Source: CAVEFW01 sp963643505 (GTDB lineage Bacteria; Actinomycetota; Coriobacteriia; Coriobacteriales; Eggerthellaceae). From it: DNA of 64,000 nt. Of the stretch, positions 25,340-33,302 are shown piece by piece. Under the pieces are notes generated by a model, which was not told the DNA's origin, ran no database searches, and was given only the letters and a program-made list of their open reading frames with translations. The number at the start of each line of letters is the position of its first letter. Position 1 is the first letter of the stretch. The translations under genes were made by a program, and so were the position numbers. The stretch is from positions 1 through 64,000 of the forward strand of contig CAVIKF010000005.1 in the NCBI GenBank assembly GCA_963643505.1. Direction: 5' to 3'.

Positions 25340-25465
25340 GTGGCAGGTGCGGGCGCAAGAGACGGGTCGAGCTCGCGTTTTTCCGTGACAAGCCAGGCGG
25401 CGCGCCTTGCGGGGCGAGTCCACGGATTGAAGAGCGCGAAGCAGGCTCGGTCGTCGAAAATGTAA
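25340..25465 (+). CDS. Possible 41-residue basic small protein before the permease
   Basis: A GTG start at 25340 has GGAGAGGG ending seven bases upstream; the frame ends in TAA at 25463-25465, directly before the AGGAGG of the permease gene. The product is Ser/Ala/Arg-rich and basic (MAGAGARDGSSSRFSV at the start, LKSAKQARSSKM at the end) with no membrane segment. Its ribosome site and its stop abutting the next ribosome site support translation, possibly coupling. No family is recognised. It could be a leader peptide or a relic of an N-terminal extension of the permease. Confidence 0.45.
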   Translation: MAGAGARDGSSSRFSVTSQAARLAGRVHGLKSAKQARSSKM

Positions 25466-25477
25466 GAGGAGGTGCAC

Positions 25478-26329
25478 GTGAAGGAGAAGCTTTCGGTAGC
25501 GATTTCCTTCGTTCCGCTGATAGGTCTTATGGCCTTAGGTTATGCTGTGCCCATTTTTACGAACGTTCTCTACAGCCTGCAAGACGAATCGGGTGTTTTC
25601 GTCGGTCTTGAAAACTACCAATCCGTCTTTACGTCGGACTACTTTGCTGACTCGCTGCTCTACACGCTCAAGGTGTCCCTTTGCTCGACGTTTTTGGCGA
25701 TGGTGATCGCGGTCGTCGTCGCGCTTGCGTTGCGCCAAACGTTTGTCGGAAAGCGCCTCGTTGTCTTCATGTTCCAGTTCAATCTCACGATTCCGCGCAT
25801 GGCCGCCGCGATGATGCTTTTGCTGCTCCTGTCTCAAACGGGCATGTTGTCCCAACTGTGTTGCTACTTCGGCATCACCGAGGATGCGGGTGGCTTCCCC
25901 TGGATTGTGCGTGATTCGCACGGCCTCGGCCTCATTATCGCGTTCACCTGGAAGTTTTTCCCCTATATCGGCATGTCCGTCCTCGGTATACTTCAGGGTG
26001 CGTCGCTTGAGTACGAACAGCAAGCCGCAACACTTGGTGTCGGCAAGTTCAAGCGATTTTGGCACATCACATTGCCGATGATCATCCCGGCGACCTCGAT
26101 CGCCTCGATTATCGTGTTTGCCGCGGCGTTCGGCGATTACGAGATTCCGACAATCTTGGGTTCGACGAGTCACCGCATGCTTTCGGTGTTTACGTACACG
26201 AAGTTCACGGACTTCGCGCTTATGGACAAGCCCGAGGCCTACGTGCTCATGGTGGTCATGGCGGTTGTGCTCACGATTATCATCCTTTTGTACCGTCAGC
26301 TCACGATGCCTGCGAAGAGGGGAGAATAG
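25478..26329 (+). CDS. ABC importer permease, first subunit (YnjC-like)
   Basis: A 283-residue binding-protein-dependent transport permease with six predicted membrane helices. The EAA loop that docks on the ATPase is seen as YEQQAATLGVGKFKRFWHITLP near residue 180. GTG 25478 is preferred over GTG 25472, which would overlap the AGGAGG ribosome site. The next permease starts directly after the stop codon. Confidence 0.88.
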   Translation: MKEKLSVAISFVPLIGLMALGYAVPIFTNVLYSLQDESGVFVGLENYQSVFTSDYFADSLLYTLKVSLCSTFLAMVIAVVVALALRQTFVGKRLVVFMFQFNLTIPRMAAAMMLLLLLSQTGMLSQLCCYFGITEDAGGFPWIVRDSHGLGLIIAFTWKFFPYIGMSVLGILQGASLEYEQQAATLGVGKFKRFWHITLPMIIPATSIASIIVFAAAFGDYEIPTILGSTSHRMLSVFTYTKFTDFALMDKPEAYVLMVVMAVVLTIIILLYRQLTMPAKRGE

Positions 26330-27127
26330 ATGGGTCGCGCCGCACGCAACATCATTATCGCGCTTATGCTCCTGTGTGTGCTCATCCCGCTCATCCCGCT
26401 CGTCTTGTGGTCGTTCGCGGAGATTTGGCCATTTGGCGACCCATTGCCGGAGTTCAGCTTGCGCGCTTGGTCACAAAATCTTTCTAATTCCCAAGTCGTG
26501 ATGGCCTTGCTCAACAGCTTCAAGCTGTGCTTCACCGTCGTGCCGCTCTCGCTCGTCTTGAGCTTCTACGCGGCGAAGAATCTCGGCACGCGCCGTTTCC
26601 GCGGGCGCCGCGCGATTCAGTTGCTCTTGCTCGTCCCCTCGTTCATTCCCCAGATCACAATCGTGTTCGGCATGCAGAAGATCTTCTCGAAGATCGGCTT
26701 GTACAACAACTATTGGGCGGTGCTTGTTGCGATGCTCGTCATGTATGTTCCCTACATGACGCTTTTGCTTTCGACGGTGTTTGAGAACTACGACCTCGAC
26801 TACGAGCGCCAAGCGGCAAGCCTTGGCGTGGGTGCGCTCAAGAGACTGTTCTACGTCACGGTCCCGCAGATTCGCAGCGGACTCATCGTGACGTGCATCT
26901 TCAGCTTCATCGGGTGTTGGTCGGCCTATCTTGTCGTGTCCGCGGTCGCACCGCCGTCTTTCAAGACGATGGCGTTGCTCGCGTTCCCGATGATGAACAG
27001 CGCGTCGAACGGCTACGCGCTCACAGCCGGCGTGACCCTCCTCTACATCGCGCCCATCCTGCTCGTGTTGCTGTTCTTCTCGCGCGTGCTGGTCAACGAC
27101 AAAAACGAAATCGTCACGGGGGTTTAG
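26330..27127 (+). CDS. ABC importer permease, second subunit
   Basis: A 265-residue permease with six membrane helices and the EAA motif YERQAASLGVGALKRLFYVTVP near residue 165. It starts on the base after the first permease stop, and the ATPase gene follows after one base, so the subunits are translationally coupled. It pairs with the preceding permease to form the membrane channel. Confidence 0.88.
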   Translation: MGRAARNIIIALMLLCVLIPLIPLVLWSFAEIWPFGDPLPEFSLRAWSQNLSNSQVVMALLNSFKLCFTVVPLSLVLSFYAAKNLGTRRFRGRRAIQLLLLVPSFIPQITIVFGMQKIFSKIGLYNNYWAVLVAMLVMYVPYMTLLLSTVFENYDLDYERQAASLGVGALKRLFYVTVPQIRSGLIVTCIFSFIGCWSAYLVVSAVAPPSFKTMALLAFPMMNSASNGYALTAGVTLLYIAPILLVLLFFSRVLVNDKNEIVTGV

Positions 27128-27128
27128 C

Positions 27129-28184
27129 ATGGCCTTCTTATGCGTCAAAGACATCTGGAAAACCTATCGCGGCGAGAGCGAGCCTTGCGTGCGCGGTATG
27201 TCGTTCGAGTTGGAAAAGGGCCGGATCATGGTGTTGCTCGGCGCGTCGGGTTGCGGCAAGAGCACCGTCTTGAAGATGATCGCCGGCCTTGAGGGCGTCG
27301 ATGAGGGCACGATTGAGATCGACGGCGAGGACATGGGTACGACAGCGCCTGAGAAGCGCCCCATCTCGATGGTTTTTCAAAAGGCGCTCCTGTTCAACAA
27401 CATGACGGTCGAGCAAAATGTCAACTTTGCGCCGCGCGTGAACCACACGATGAAGAAGGACGAGCTTGCGCGCCGCACCGAGGAGATGCTCGAGCTTGTC
27501 GGCCTCGGCGGCATGGGCAAGAAGAAGGCTACGGCACTTTCCGGAGGCCAAGAGCAGCGCGTCTCACTTGCGCGCGCCCTCATGGTGTCGCCGAAGTTGT
27601 TGTTGCTTGACGAGCCTCTCTCGGCGCTCGATGCCGCTTTGCGCGAGAATATGCAGGCATACATCAGAAAGCTCAATCGCGACACAGGCGTCACGATGGT
27701 CATGGTGACCCATGATCAGCAGGAGGCGATAGCGCTTGCCGACGTTATCGCCGTTATGCACGACGGTGACATCCTGCAGATGGGCGATCCGAACGAGTTC
27801 TACTCCCACCCACGTACGCACTATGTCGCATCGTTCTTCGGGTGGCGCAACTTCATCGAAGCTTCGCGCGTGGGGTCGACAGTGACGTGCGTGCTCGGCG
27901 CGTTTGAGGTGCCGGGATGTGAGAGTGCGCCAAGCGAGGGCTTGCTTGCGGTACGTCCTGAGGCTGCGACAGATGTGGGAGCGGGCGCCATCAAGGGTCG
28001 TGTCGTGTCCGCGGTGTTCAAGGGCCTTGATGTCGCCTATGATGTTGACTGCAGTGGGGTTTTGCTGCGGTTGGATTTGTCTGCGCGCTACGGATATCGC
28101 GAGGGTGACGAGATTTCGTTCAATCTTGATCCGACGCATCTTTGGTTTGTCGAGGACGACGGTGCGGAGGCGACAACCGAGTAG
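27129..28184 (+). CDS. ABC importer ATPase (PotA/CysA-like with TOBE-type C-terminus)
   Basis: A 351-residue ATPase: Walker A GASGCGKST, Q-loop VFQKALLFNNMTV, signature LSGGQEQRVSLARAL, Walker B LLLLDEPLSALD, and the H-loop MVTHDQQEA. The last 110 residues form a regulatory TOBE-like domain (LLAVRPEAA). Together with the two permeases and the Tat lipoprotein it makes a complete importer. Closest layout is YnjBCD; substrate unknown. Confidence 0.92.
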   Translation: MAFLCVKDIWKTYRGESEPCVRGMSFELEKGRIMVLLGASGCGKSTVLKMIAGLEGVDEGTIEIDGEDMGTTAPEKRPISMVFQKALLFNNMTVEQNVNFAPRVNHTMKKDELARRTEEMLELVGLGGMGKKKATALSGGQEQRVSLARALMVSPKLLLLDEPLSALDAALRENMQAYIRKLNRDTGVTMVMVTHDQQEAIALADVIAVMHDGDILQMGDPNEFYSHPRTHYVASFFGWRNFIEASRVGSTVTCVLGAFEVPGCESAPSEGLLAVRPEAATDVGAGAIKGRVVSAVFKGLDVAYDVDCSGVLLRLDLSARYGYREGDEISFNLDPTHLWFVEDDGAEATTE

Positions 28185-28244
28185 GGATTTGAAGCCGCGG
28201 CGTGAGGCGGCGATTTTGCTGCCAGAAGGTAAAAGGGGGAGCTG

Positions 28245-29231
28245 GTGAGCGTAGACGAGAGAGCGATGGCGATTGCGGATGCCGCAGTGGCTGGTGTTGC
28301 GCCGACGCGCGATGACATTGTGTATTTGTTACAGTTTGATGGATATTCGGTCGAAGCGGCCTATGTCGAAGCGCGCGCCCGAGAGATTGCGATGGAATCT
28401 GCGGAGGGTATCGCCACGATTCACGCACAGATCGGTGTCGACGCGAACTCGTGCCCGATGAATTGTCAATATTGTTCGTTTGCCCAGGTTAATGAGGGTG
28501 TTTGCGCCGATGATGCCGAACTCTCCCTCGATATCATCGTTATGTATGCGAAGATGTTTGACGAGCGGGGGGTCCACTTGATCTCGCTCATGTCGACGGC
28601 AGGTCTTGCACCCTCCCGTTACCTCGAGATTGTCTCCGCGGTACGCGACGCGGTTAGCGATGATATGCCGATCTTGGCGAACACGGGCGATATGGACATC
28701 GAGTACGCGCGCAAACTCAAGGGTGCTGGCGCGACGGCTGCCTATCATGCGGTGCGCATGGGGGAGGGGATCTATACCGCCATCGACCCGGAGCGCCGAC
28801 GCCGCACGATTGCGAACATCCGCGAGGCGGACCTCGCGCTCATGACCGGAGTCGAGCCCCTTTGGGATGGGTGTGATGTCGAGGAGGTCGCCGATCGTCT
28901 TTGCGAGATTCCGGGGTTCGATCCGTATTGCACGGGCGCTTGCGGCCTCACCTCGACGAAGGGGACCGTCCTTGCTCGCAAGGGCATGCAGGCGCCTAAG
29001 ACGGGGCTGGTGCGCTATGTTGGCGCGCTGAGCCGGCTGGTTTGTGGGTATGACGTGCGGTTTGGAGGTGTCGGCGGCGCGATTTGGGTCGACGCGGGAA
29101 CCGATCCGCGCAACCGCGGTTACGGTTCGAGCGCCGAGGCTGTCGAGCGCGATATTCGCCGTGCGCGCCGCACGCTTGAGAAGGACGGGTGGCGCGTACC
29201 TGCACGCCCCGACATGTCATGGTTTAGGTAG
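28245..29231 (+). CDS. Biotin-synthase-like radical SAM protein
   Basis: A 328-residue radical SAM enzyme with the cluster motif CPMNCQYC (C-x3-C-x2-C) in the context IGVDANSCPMNCQYCSFAQ. The barrel follows with LISLMSTAGLAPSRYLEIVSA, ILANTGDMDIEYARKLKGAG and GVEPLWDGCDVEE. The length and order resemble BioB/HydE/PylB-type enzymes, but the BioB signatures for dethiobiotin and a second cluster are not evident. The start is GTG 28245 with AGGGGGAG upstream, 60 bp after the ATPase, so it is the last gene of the importer operon and may act on the imported compound (inference). Confidence 0.82.
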   Translation: MSVDERAMAIADAAVAGVAPTRDDIVYLLQFDGYSVEAAYVEARAREIAMESAEGIATIHAQIGVDANSCPMNCQYCSFAQVNEGVCADDAELSLDIIVMYAKMFDERGVHLISLMSTAGLAPSRYLEIVSAVRDAVSDDMPILANTGDMDIEYARKLKGAGATAAYHAVRMGEGIYTAIDPERRRRTIANIREADLALMTGVEPLWDGCDVEEVADRLCEIPGFDPYCTGACGLTSTKGTVLARKGMQAPKTGLVRYVGALSRLVCGYDVRFGGVGGAIWVDAGTDPRNRGYGSSAEAVERDIRRARRTLEKDGWRVPARPDMSWFR

Positions 29232-29271
29232 GCGCGCACCCACCTGTCATGGTTTAGGTAGGCGCGCACCC
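29215..29271 (+). repeat. 30-bp-period tandem duplication across the radical SAM stop codon
   Basis: A 27-bp unit beginning TGTCATGGTTTAGGTAGG is exact at 29215-29241 and 29245-29271. It includes the last codons (SWFR) and the stop codon, so the gene end is duplicated. Confidence 0.95.
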
Positions 29272-29292
29272 GCGAGGTTGGTTGGCAATTGG

Positions 29293-30135
29293 CTAGTTGG
29301 TAGCCTTTCCAACCGCGGCAGCGATTTCTTCCGCGAGAGCCTCAGGTGAGATGGCGGGAGGGACGTCGATGTCGATGCCTTGCGCGCTTAAGGCCCTGAC
29401 AAGCTCTACGCCGTAAGGGATGCAAAGCTTGAGCTCGTTTGTGAGCGTCGCGTCGGCAAACAACTCGGCAGTCGGGCCGTCGAAGGCGACCAGCCCATTG
29501 CGAAGTGCGATAACGCGGGTGGCGGCTCGGGCGACCTCCTCCATGGAGTGGGTGATCCAGACGATGGTCATTCCCTGTTTGTTGAGACGTTGGGCCACGG
29601 AGAGGATTTCCTCTTTTCCGACAGGGTCAAGCATGGCGGTAGCCTCGTCGAACACGATGACGTCGGGGCGCATCGCCAAGATCCCGGCGATGGCGACCCG
29701 TTGTTTTTGGCCGCCCGAGAGCGCGACGGTGTCGTGGCGTTCAAGGCCGGCAAGCCCTGCGTCGACAATCGCCTGGGCGACACGAGCACGGATTTCCTCT
29801 GCGGGTAGGCCGAGGTTTTGGGGGCCGAAAGCGACATCGTCTTCGACAAGGGTCGACACGAGGGCGTCATCGGGATTTTGGAACACCATGCCCACATGGC
29901 AGCGGGCATTTCTGGCGCCCTTGGTCGTGTCGGTGGGCACCCCCCGTATGCAAACCGAGCCGTTGTCGGGGACTATCAAGGCGTTCATGTGCTTGGCTAA
30001 GGTGGACTTGCCGCTGGCGTTCCCGCCGACGACGCACAGGAATTCCCCCTGTTCTACGTGCAGGGACACCCCATCGAGGGCATTGCTTTTGCCGTCATAG
30101 GTGAAGGCGACGTTGTCGAAAGAGATTTCAATCAT
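29293..30135 (-). CDS. ecfA: ECF transporter-type ATPase (solitary)
   Basis: A 280-residue CbiO/EcfA-family ATPase: Walker A GGNASGKST, Q-loop VFQNPDDALVS, signature LSGGQKQRVAIAGILAM, Walker B DVIVFDEATAMLDP and H-loop ITHSMEE, with the EcfA-type C-terminal helical tail. No S or T component lies next to it. The start at 30135 has no ribosome site, but TATAAT ends six bases upstream, so the mRNA may be leaderless. A complete ECF system exists at 38503-41792; this ATPase could serve other S components. Confidence 0.88.
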   Translation of the reverse strand: MIEISFDNVAFTYDGKSNALDGVSLHVEQGEFLCVVGGNASGKSTLAKHMNALIVPDNGSVCIRGVPTDTTKGARNARCHVGMVFQNPDDALVSTLVEDDVAFGPQNLGLPAEEIRARVAQAIVDAGLAGLERHDTVALSGGQKQRVAIAGILAMRPDVIVFDEATAMLDPVGKEEILSVAQRLNKQGMTIVWITHSMEEVARAATRVIALRNGLVAFDGPTAELFADATLTNELKLCIPYGVELVRALSAQGIDIDVPPAISPEALAEEIAAAVGKATN

Positions 30136-30152
30136 GGGGACATTATACGCGC

Positions 30153-30240
30153 CCGGCAAGGGCGCTCGCTGGGAGCCGTGCGAGCTTGGCGAGGGTCGGC
30201 GCTCGCTAGGGATCGTGCGCATCCGGCAAGGGCGCTCGCT
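30153..30240. repeat. Degenerate tandem repeats between ecfA and the symporter gene
   Basis: CCGGCAAGGGCGCTCGCT is exact at 30153-30170 and 30223-30240; a diverged copy ending GGCGCTCGCT lies between, giving roughly 35-bp units. Confidence 0.8.
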
Positions 30241-30355
30241 TGTCATCGATCCCGCCTGACGGCACCTTTTCGCCGCGAATGGAGGCGCGCCTTCCGTCTG
30301 CGGGTTCCTTTTGGAAAGTTCATCGGGCTGTAACAAGATTTCACAAGCTGCTCTA

Positions 30356-30361
30356 TATAAT
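30356..30361 (+). promoter_or_regulatory. -10 box before the alanine symporter gene
   Basis: A perfect TATAAT 77 bp before the start codon; no clear -35 box. Confidence 0.5.
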
Positions 30362-30437
30362 CCCCTCATTCACTTTAGTTTGGAAAAGCGGGACGTTTGC
30401 TCCTTTTGCTTTCTGGGAGATTGAAGGAGGAGGAATC

Positions 30438-31904
30438 ATGGAAGAGTTTGTCGCTGCCTTCAGTGCAGGCGTCGATGCGGTCGACTCCTTCGTGTGGGGC
30501 TGGGCTATGATCGTGTTGCTTTTGGGTACGCACCTGTTCATGACCATCCGCACGAAGCTCATTCAGCGCAAGATCTTCACGGCGATCAAGTTGTCTGTCA
30601 CCAAGGACCCTGACGCTCCAGGCGATGTCAGCCAATTCGGCGCATTGACCACGGCGCTTGCCGCGACCATCGGGACCGGCAACATCGTCGGCGTTGCCAC
30701 CGGCCTGCTTTGCGGTGGCCCGGGCGCCATCTTTTGGATGTGGATCACCGGTGTCTTCGGCATCGCGACTAAGTACTCCGAGACCTACATCTCCGTCAAA
30801 TATCGCGTCAAGGATTCCGGCGGACGCATGCTCGGCGGTGCGATGTATGCTCTCGAGCGCGGCTTCAAACACAAGGGCCTTGGCAAGTTACTCGCCGTTC
30901 TGTTCGCCCTCTTTGCGGCTATCGCGTCTTTTGGCATCGGCGCATCGGTTCAATCCAATTCCCTGACTGGTGCGATTGTCAGCTCCAGCCTGATTCCTGG
31001 TGCTGCCGACATTCCTACGTGGGCCATCGGTATCGTCATCACAGTCCTTGTTGCCATCGTCATCCTCGGTGGCATCAAGTCGATCTCCCGCGTCTGTGAG
31101 AAGCTTGTCCCTGTCATGGTGATCTTCTATGTCGCTTGCTGCCTCATCATCCTCGTGATAAACGCCCAATACCTCGCCGACGCAACCTATTGGATCTTCT
31201 CTTGCGCCTTCACCGGTCAGGCGGCTTTTGGCGGCGCGGTCGGTACCACCGTCATGCTCGCCTTGCAGTTCGGTTTTAAGCGCGGTCTGTTCTCCAATGA
31301 GTCCGGCATGGGTTCTGCTCCCTTGGTCGCCGCCCAGGCATCCACCCGCAACCCTGCACGTCAGGCGCTGGTCAGCATGTCCGGTACCTTTTGGGACACC
31401 GTCGTCATCTGCCTCATCACCGGTCTGACCCTCGTGACGAGCTTGCTTGCCCACCCAGATCTCATGGAGACCTATCTGAACACGTGGAACAACCCCGACC
31501 TGTTGAACGTGTTCAGCGGCGGTGCGGCCCTCTCGACCGCATGTTTCGAGTCCATCCCCATCCTTGGCCCCTTGGTCCTCGTTGTCGGCTTGGCTTGTTT
31601 TTCTTACTCCACCATCCTCGGTTGGAGCGCTTACGGCAACCGTGCCATCACCTACCTTTGTGGCAAGAAGGGCGTCATCCCGTACTACGTGATTTTCCTC
31701 GTCTTCGTCTTTTGGGGGTGTATTGGTGGCGGTGACCTGGTGTGGAACATTTCCGACATCAGCAACGCCCTCATGGCTGTCCCCAACTGCATCGCGGTTC
31801 TCGGTCTCTCCGCCATCATTGCGAAGGAGACCCAACACTATGTCTACGATGGCAACTTGGAGGAAACCTGCACTGACGAGATCCCCATCGTCGAGAGCAA
31901 ATAG
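30438..31904 (+). CDS. Sodium:alanine/glycine symporter (AGCS family)
   Basis: A 488-residue membrane transporter with about eleven helices. AGCS signatures are seen: GALTTALAATIGTGNIVGVATGLLCGGPGAIFWMW (around residues 73-107, here cited by its pieces TIGTGNI and GGPGAIFWMW), KRGLFSNESGMGSAPLVAA, and the C-terminal IPYYVIFLVFVFWG. It imports alanine or glycine with Na+. The ATG at 30438 follows GAAGGAGGAGG. No operon partner is apparent; the next 580 bp hold no intact gene. Confidence 0.92.
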   Translation: MEEFVAAFSAGVDAVDSFVWGWAMIVLLLGTHLFMTIRTKLIQRKIFTAIKLSVTKDPDAPGDVSQFGALTTALAATIGTGNIVGVATGLLCGGPGAIFWMWITGVFGIATKYSETYISVKYRVKDSGGRMLGGAMYALERGFKHKGLGKLLAVLFALFAAIASFGIGASVQSNSLTGAIVSSSLIPGAADIPTWAIGIVITVLVAIVILGGIKSISRVCEKLVPVMVIFYVACCLIILVINAQYLADATYWIFSCAFTGQAAFGGAVGTTVMLALQFGFKRGLFSNESGMGSAPLVAAQASTRNPARQALVSMSGTFWDTVVICLITGLTLVTSLLAHPDLMETYLNTWNNPDLLNVFSGGAALSTACFESIPILGPLVLVVGLACFSYSTILGWSAYGNRAITYLCGKKGVIPYYVIFLVFVFWGCIGGGDLVWNISDISNALMAVPNCIAVLGLSAIIAKETQHYVYDGNLEETCTDEIPIVESK

Positions 31905-31944
31905 CCGCTCCCTTTGTCTTCTCCCTTGCGCGATCCCCCTTACT

Positions 31945-31964
31945 TGTGACAGGTGCCTGTCACA
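31945..31964. repeat. Perfect palindrome after the symporter gene
   Basis: TGTGACAGG-TG-CCTGTCACA, 9-bp arms and a 2-base centre, without a T-run. It looks more like a mobile palindromic element or binding site than a terminator. Confidence 0.6.
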
Positions 31965-32036
31965 TACTGGACTCGCAGCTTGGAACAATGATTGAAAAGC
32001 AAGCAAACTCGCACAGGAAAGCCGTTTGGTGATATG

Positions 32037-32071
32037 CTCCCAAAAAACAAATGAAATCTGAGTTTTGGGAG
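32037..32071 (+). promoter_or_regulatory. Inverted repeat masking the ribosome site of the ATPase remnant
   Basis: CTCCCAAAA / TTTTGGGAG, perfect 9-bp arms with a 17-base loop; the 3' arm contains the GGGAG ribosome site of the remnant at 32077. Confidence 0.55.
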
Positions 32072-32076
32072 TAATA

Positions 32077-32278
32077 ATGGCAGGCGGTCACTTGGTAAGC
32101 CGCGATGTGTACTTGGACCGCACGTTGATGTTCCGCGACACCGATCTCATTAAGGTCCAGCCTCTATGACGCGGTGACGACGAGGGACATAGTCAACAGA
32201 GAGAGGGAGCGCGGCCGCAGCAAGGTGACATCACCCCTTGACCTCAGCAAACTCAGCAATATTCAATTGACGCAATGA
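32077..32278 (+). pseudogene. Remnant of an AAA ATPase of the DUF4143 type
   Basis: From ATG 32077 a good ribosome site (GGGAG) leads into 30 codons that read like the N-terminus of AAA_14/DUF4143 ATPases (VSRDVYLDRTLMFRDTDLIKV), but the Walker A region never comes and a TGA stops it at 32167. In the +1 frame from 32162 another 38 codons read LYDAVTTRDIVNRERERGRS, like the middle of the same proteins. So most of the gene has been deleted. The match is by recollection of the family pattern. Confidence 0.55.
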
Positions 32279-32321
32279 TGCCTCGACCGCGATAAATCCG
32301 CAACCGAGGCATCTTGGTTTC
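32277..32321 (+). terminator. Hairpin after the ATPase remnant
   Basis: GATGCCTCG / CGAGGCATC, perfect 9-bp arms with a 19-base loop, followed by a weak T-rich stretch. The bases from here to 32459 show no gene. Confidence 0.5.
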
Positions 32322-32459
32322 GTCCCTATACGTCCCCGTGCGTCATCTCTGCACGAGCTCCGCACAAGTCATCTTAGAAGACGGCGTTCCCCGCTCTTCC
32401 ATAAAGCTCTTAAGACGCGACAACAAGATGGATTATTCCCACTTAGGGCCCGGTTAGGG

Positions 32460-32465
32460 TATAAT
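32460..32465 (+). promoter_or_regulatory. -10 box of the toxin-antitoxin pair
   Basis: Perfect TATAAT, 26 bp before the antitoxin start; -35 weak (TTCCCA with an 18-base spacer). Confidence 0.5.
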
Positions 32466-32490
32466 TAAACGACATTCAAAGGAGGATACT

Positions 32491-32769
32491 GTGACCACAG
32501 CAACCATGCCGCGTAAGGCGGAGATAAAGACCAGAACGACCGACCAGGTAAAGGCCGACGCCACAAGCGTGTACGCGCGCTGGGGCTTAAGCCTGTCCGA
32601 CGCCATCAACATGTTCCTCATCAAGTCGATCGAGGTGGGTGGCCTGCCCTTTGACCTGCGTATGGAGAAGCCCTCCTATGAGGCGCTTGCCGCTAAGGCT
32701 TACCACGCAGAGCTGAACGCCGAAGGCGTGGCGGTGCTCCCCGCAGATTGGGATGACGATGACGAGTAG
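32491..32769 (+). CDS. RelB/DinJ-family antitoxin
   Basis: A 92-residue ribbon-helix-helix antitoxin. The N-terminus has EIKTRTTDQVKADATSVYARWGLSLSDAINMFLIKSIEVGGLPFDL in its parts: a beta-strand, the two helices, and the DinJ-typical end GGLPFDLR. The tail is acidic (DWDDDDE). The start is GTG with AAAGGAGG five bases upstream. It overlaps the next gene by 17 bp, the usual order for antitoxin then toxin. Confidence 0.85.
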   Translation: MTTATMPRKAEIKTRTTDQVKADATSVYARWGLSLSDAINMFLIKSIEVGGLPFDLRMEKPSYEALAAKAYHAELNAEGVAVLPADWDDDDE

Positions 32770-33016
32770 CGAGGCGCCAAAGCCTTGGGAAGCGTGGCAC
32801 GCGCGTTTCGATTTCTCCGAGGGCAAGGGCTACAAGTACAGGCCCGTTATCGTGGTCGAGGTCGCGACAGACGGCTCGATCGTCATGATGGTGACGTCCA
32901 CAACGAATAAGCTCTACAAAATAAGTAAACCTCATATGTCCACTAGGGTCATTTGGCGACACGGGAACGAACGAAACACAACGCGGATTCACCACGATTC
33001 ACGTTCTTACCATTGA
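32753..33016 (+). CDS. PemK/MazF-like toxin, C-terminus lost
   Basis: An 87-residue product. Residues 10-53 look like the PemK-like toxins that accompany DinJ/RelB antitoxins in Actinobacteria (WHARFDFSEGKGYKYRPVIV, then MMVTSTTNKL). After TNKL, at about position 32915, the sequence no longer resembles the family (YKISKPHMSTRVIWRHGNER), and the protein lacks the second half of the expected 110-120 residues. The antitoxin is intact. The break suggests a deletion or insertion and a probably inactive toxin. Confidence 0.6.
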   Translation: MTMTSSEAPKPWEAWHARFDFSEGKGYKYRPVIVVEVATDGSIVMMVTSTTNKLYKISKPHMSTRVIWRHGNERNTTRIHHDSRSYH

Positions 33017-33029
33017 ATGGAAATAAATT

Positions 33030-33140
33030 TTAGGTGGTTTGACATGCAGGTTTTTGTCTCGCCGAGTAGCGCTGAGTGCCGCTGAGTACCGCTGAGTATT
33101 GTGCGGGGCGAAATCAGGGCAAAGCCACCTGCAATTCGGG
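33030..33140 (+). repeat. Three 10-bp repeats inside an imperfect large inverted repeat
   Basis: CGCTGAGTGC, CGCTGAGTAC and CGCTGAGTAT lie in tandem at 33070-33099. They are flanked by imperfectly complementary arms (AGGTGGTTTGACATGC on the left, GGGCAAAGCCACCT on the right). Confidence 0.6.
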
Positions 33141-33182
33141 TGAATACTTTCACGTTTTCAGCCCATGATTCCGTTGTGAACT

Positions 33183-33209
33183 GCCTCCCCTTGCCGAGGC
33201 TCGTTTTTT
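33183..33209 (+). terminator. Terminator before recN
   Basis: GCCTC / GAGGC stem with an 8-base loop followed by TCG and T6. Confidence 0.7.
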
Positions 33210-33302
33210 ATATGTGGGGATACAGGGTGGAAAGGGCGGCTTGCGAGAGTCGGGTATACTTGACGAGTTCCAATGCTCGGCACGTTGGAGGAGAGCTCTG
33301 CG

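Noticed and set aside
29215..29271. Attachment site (att) of an integrated element
   Set aside because: The two copies are adjacent, with no integrase or tRNA nearby; it fits the stop-codon duplication pattern instead.
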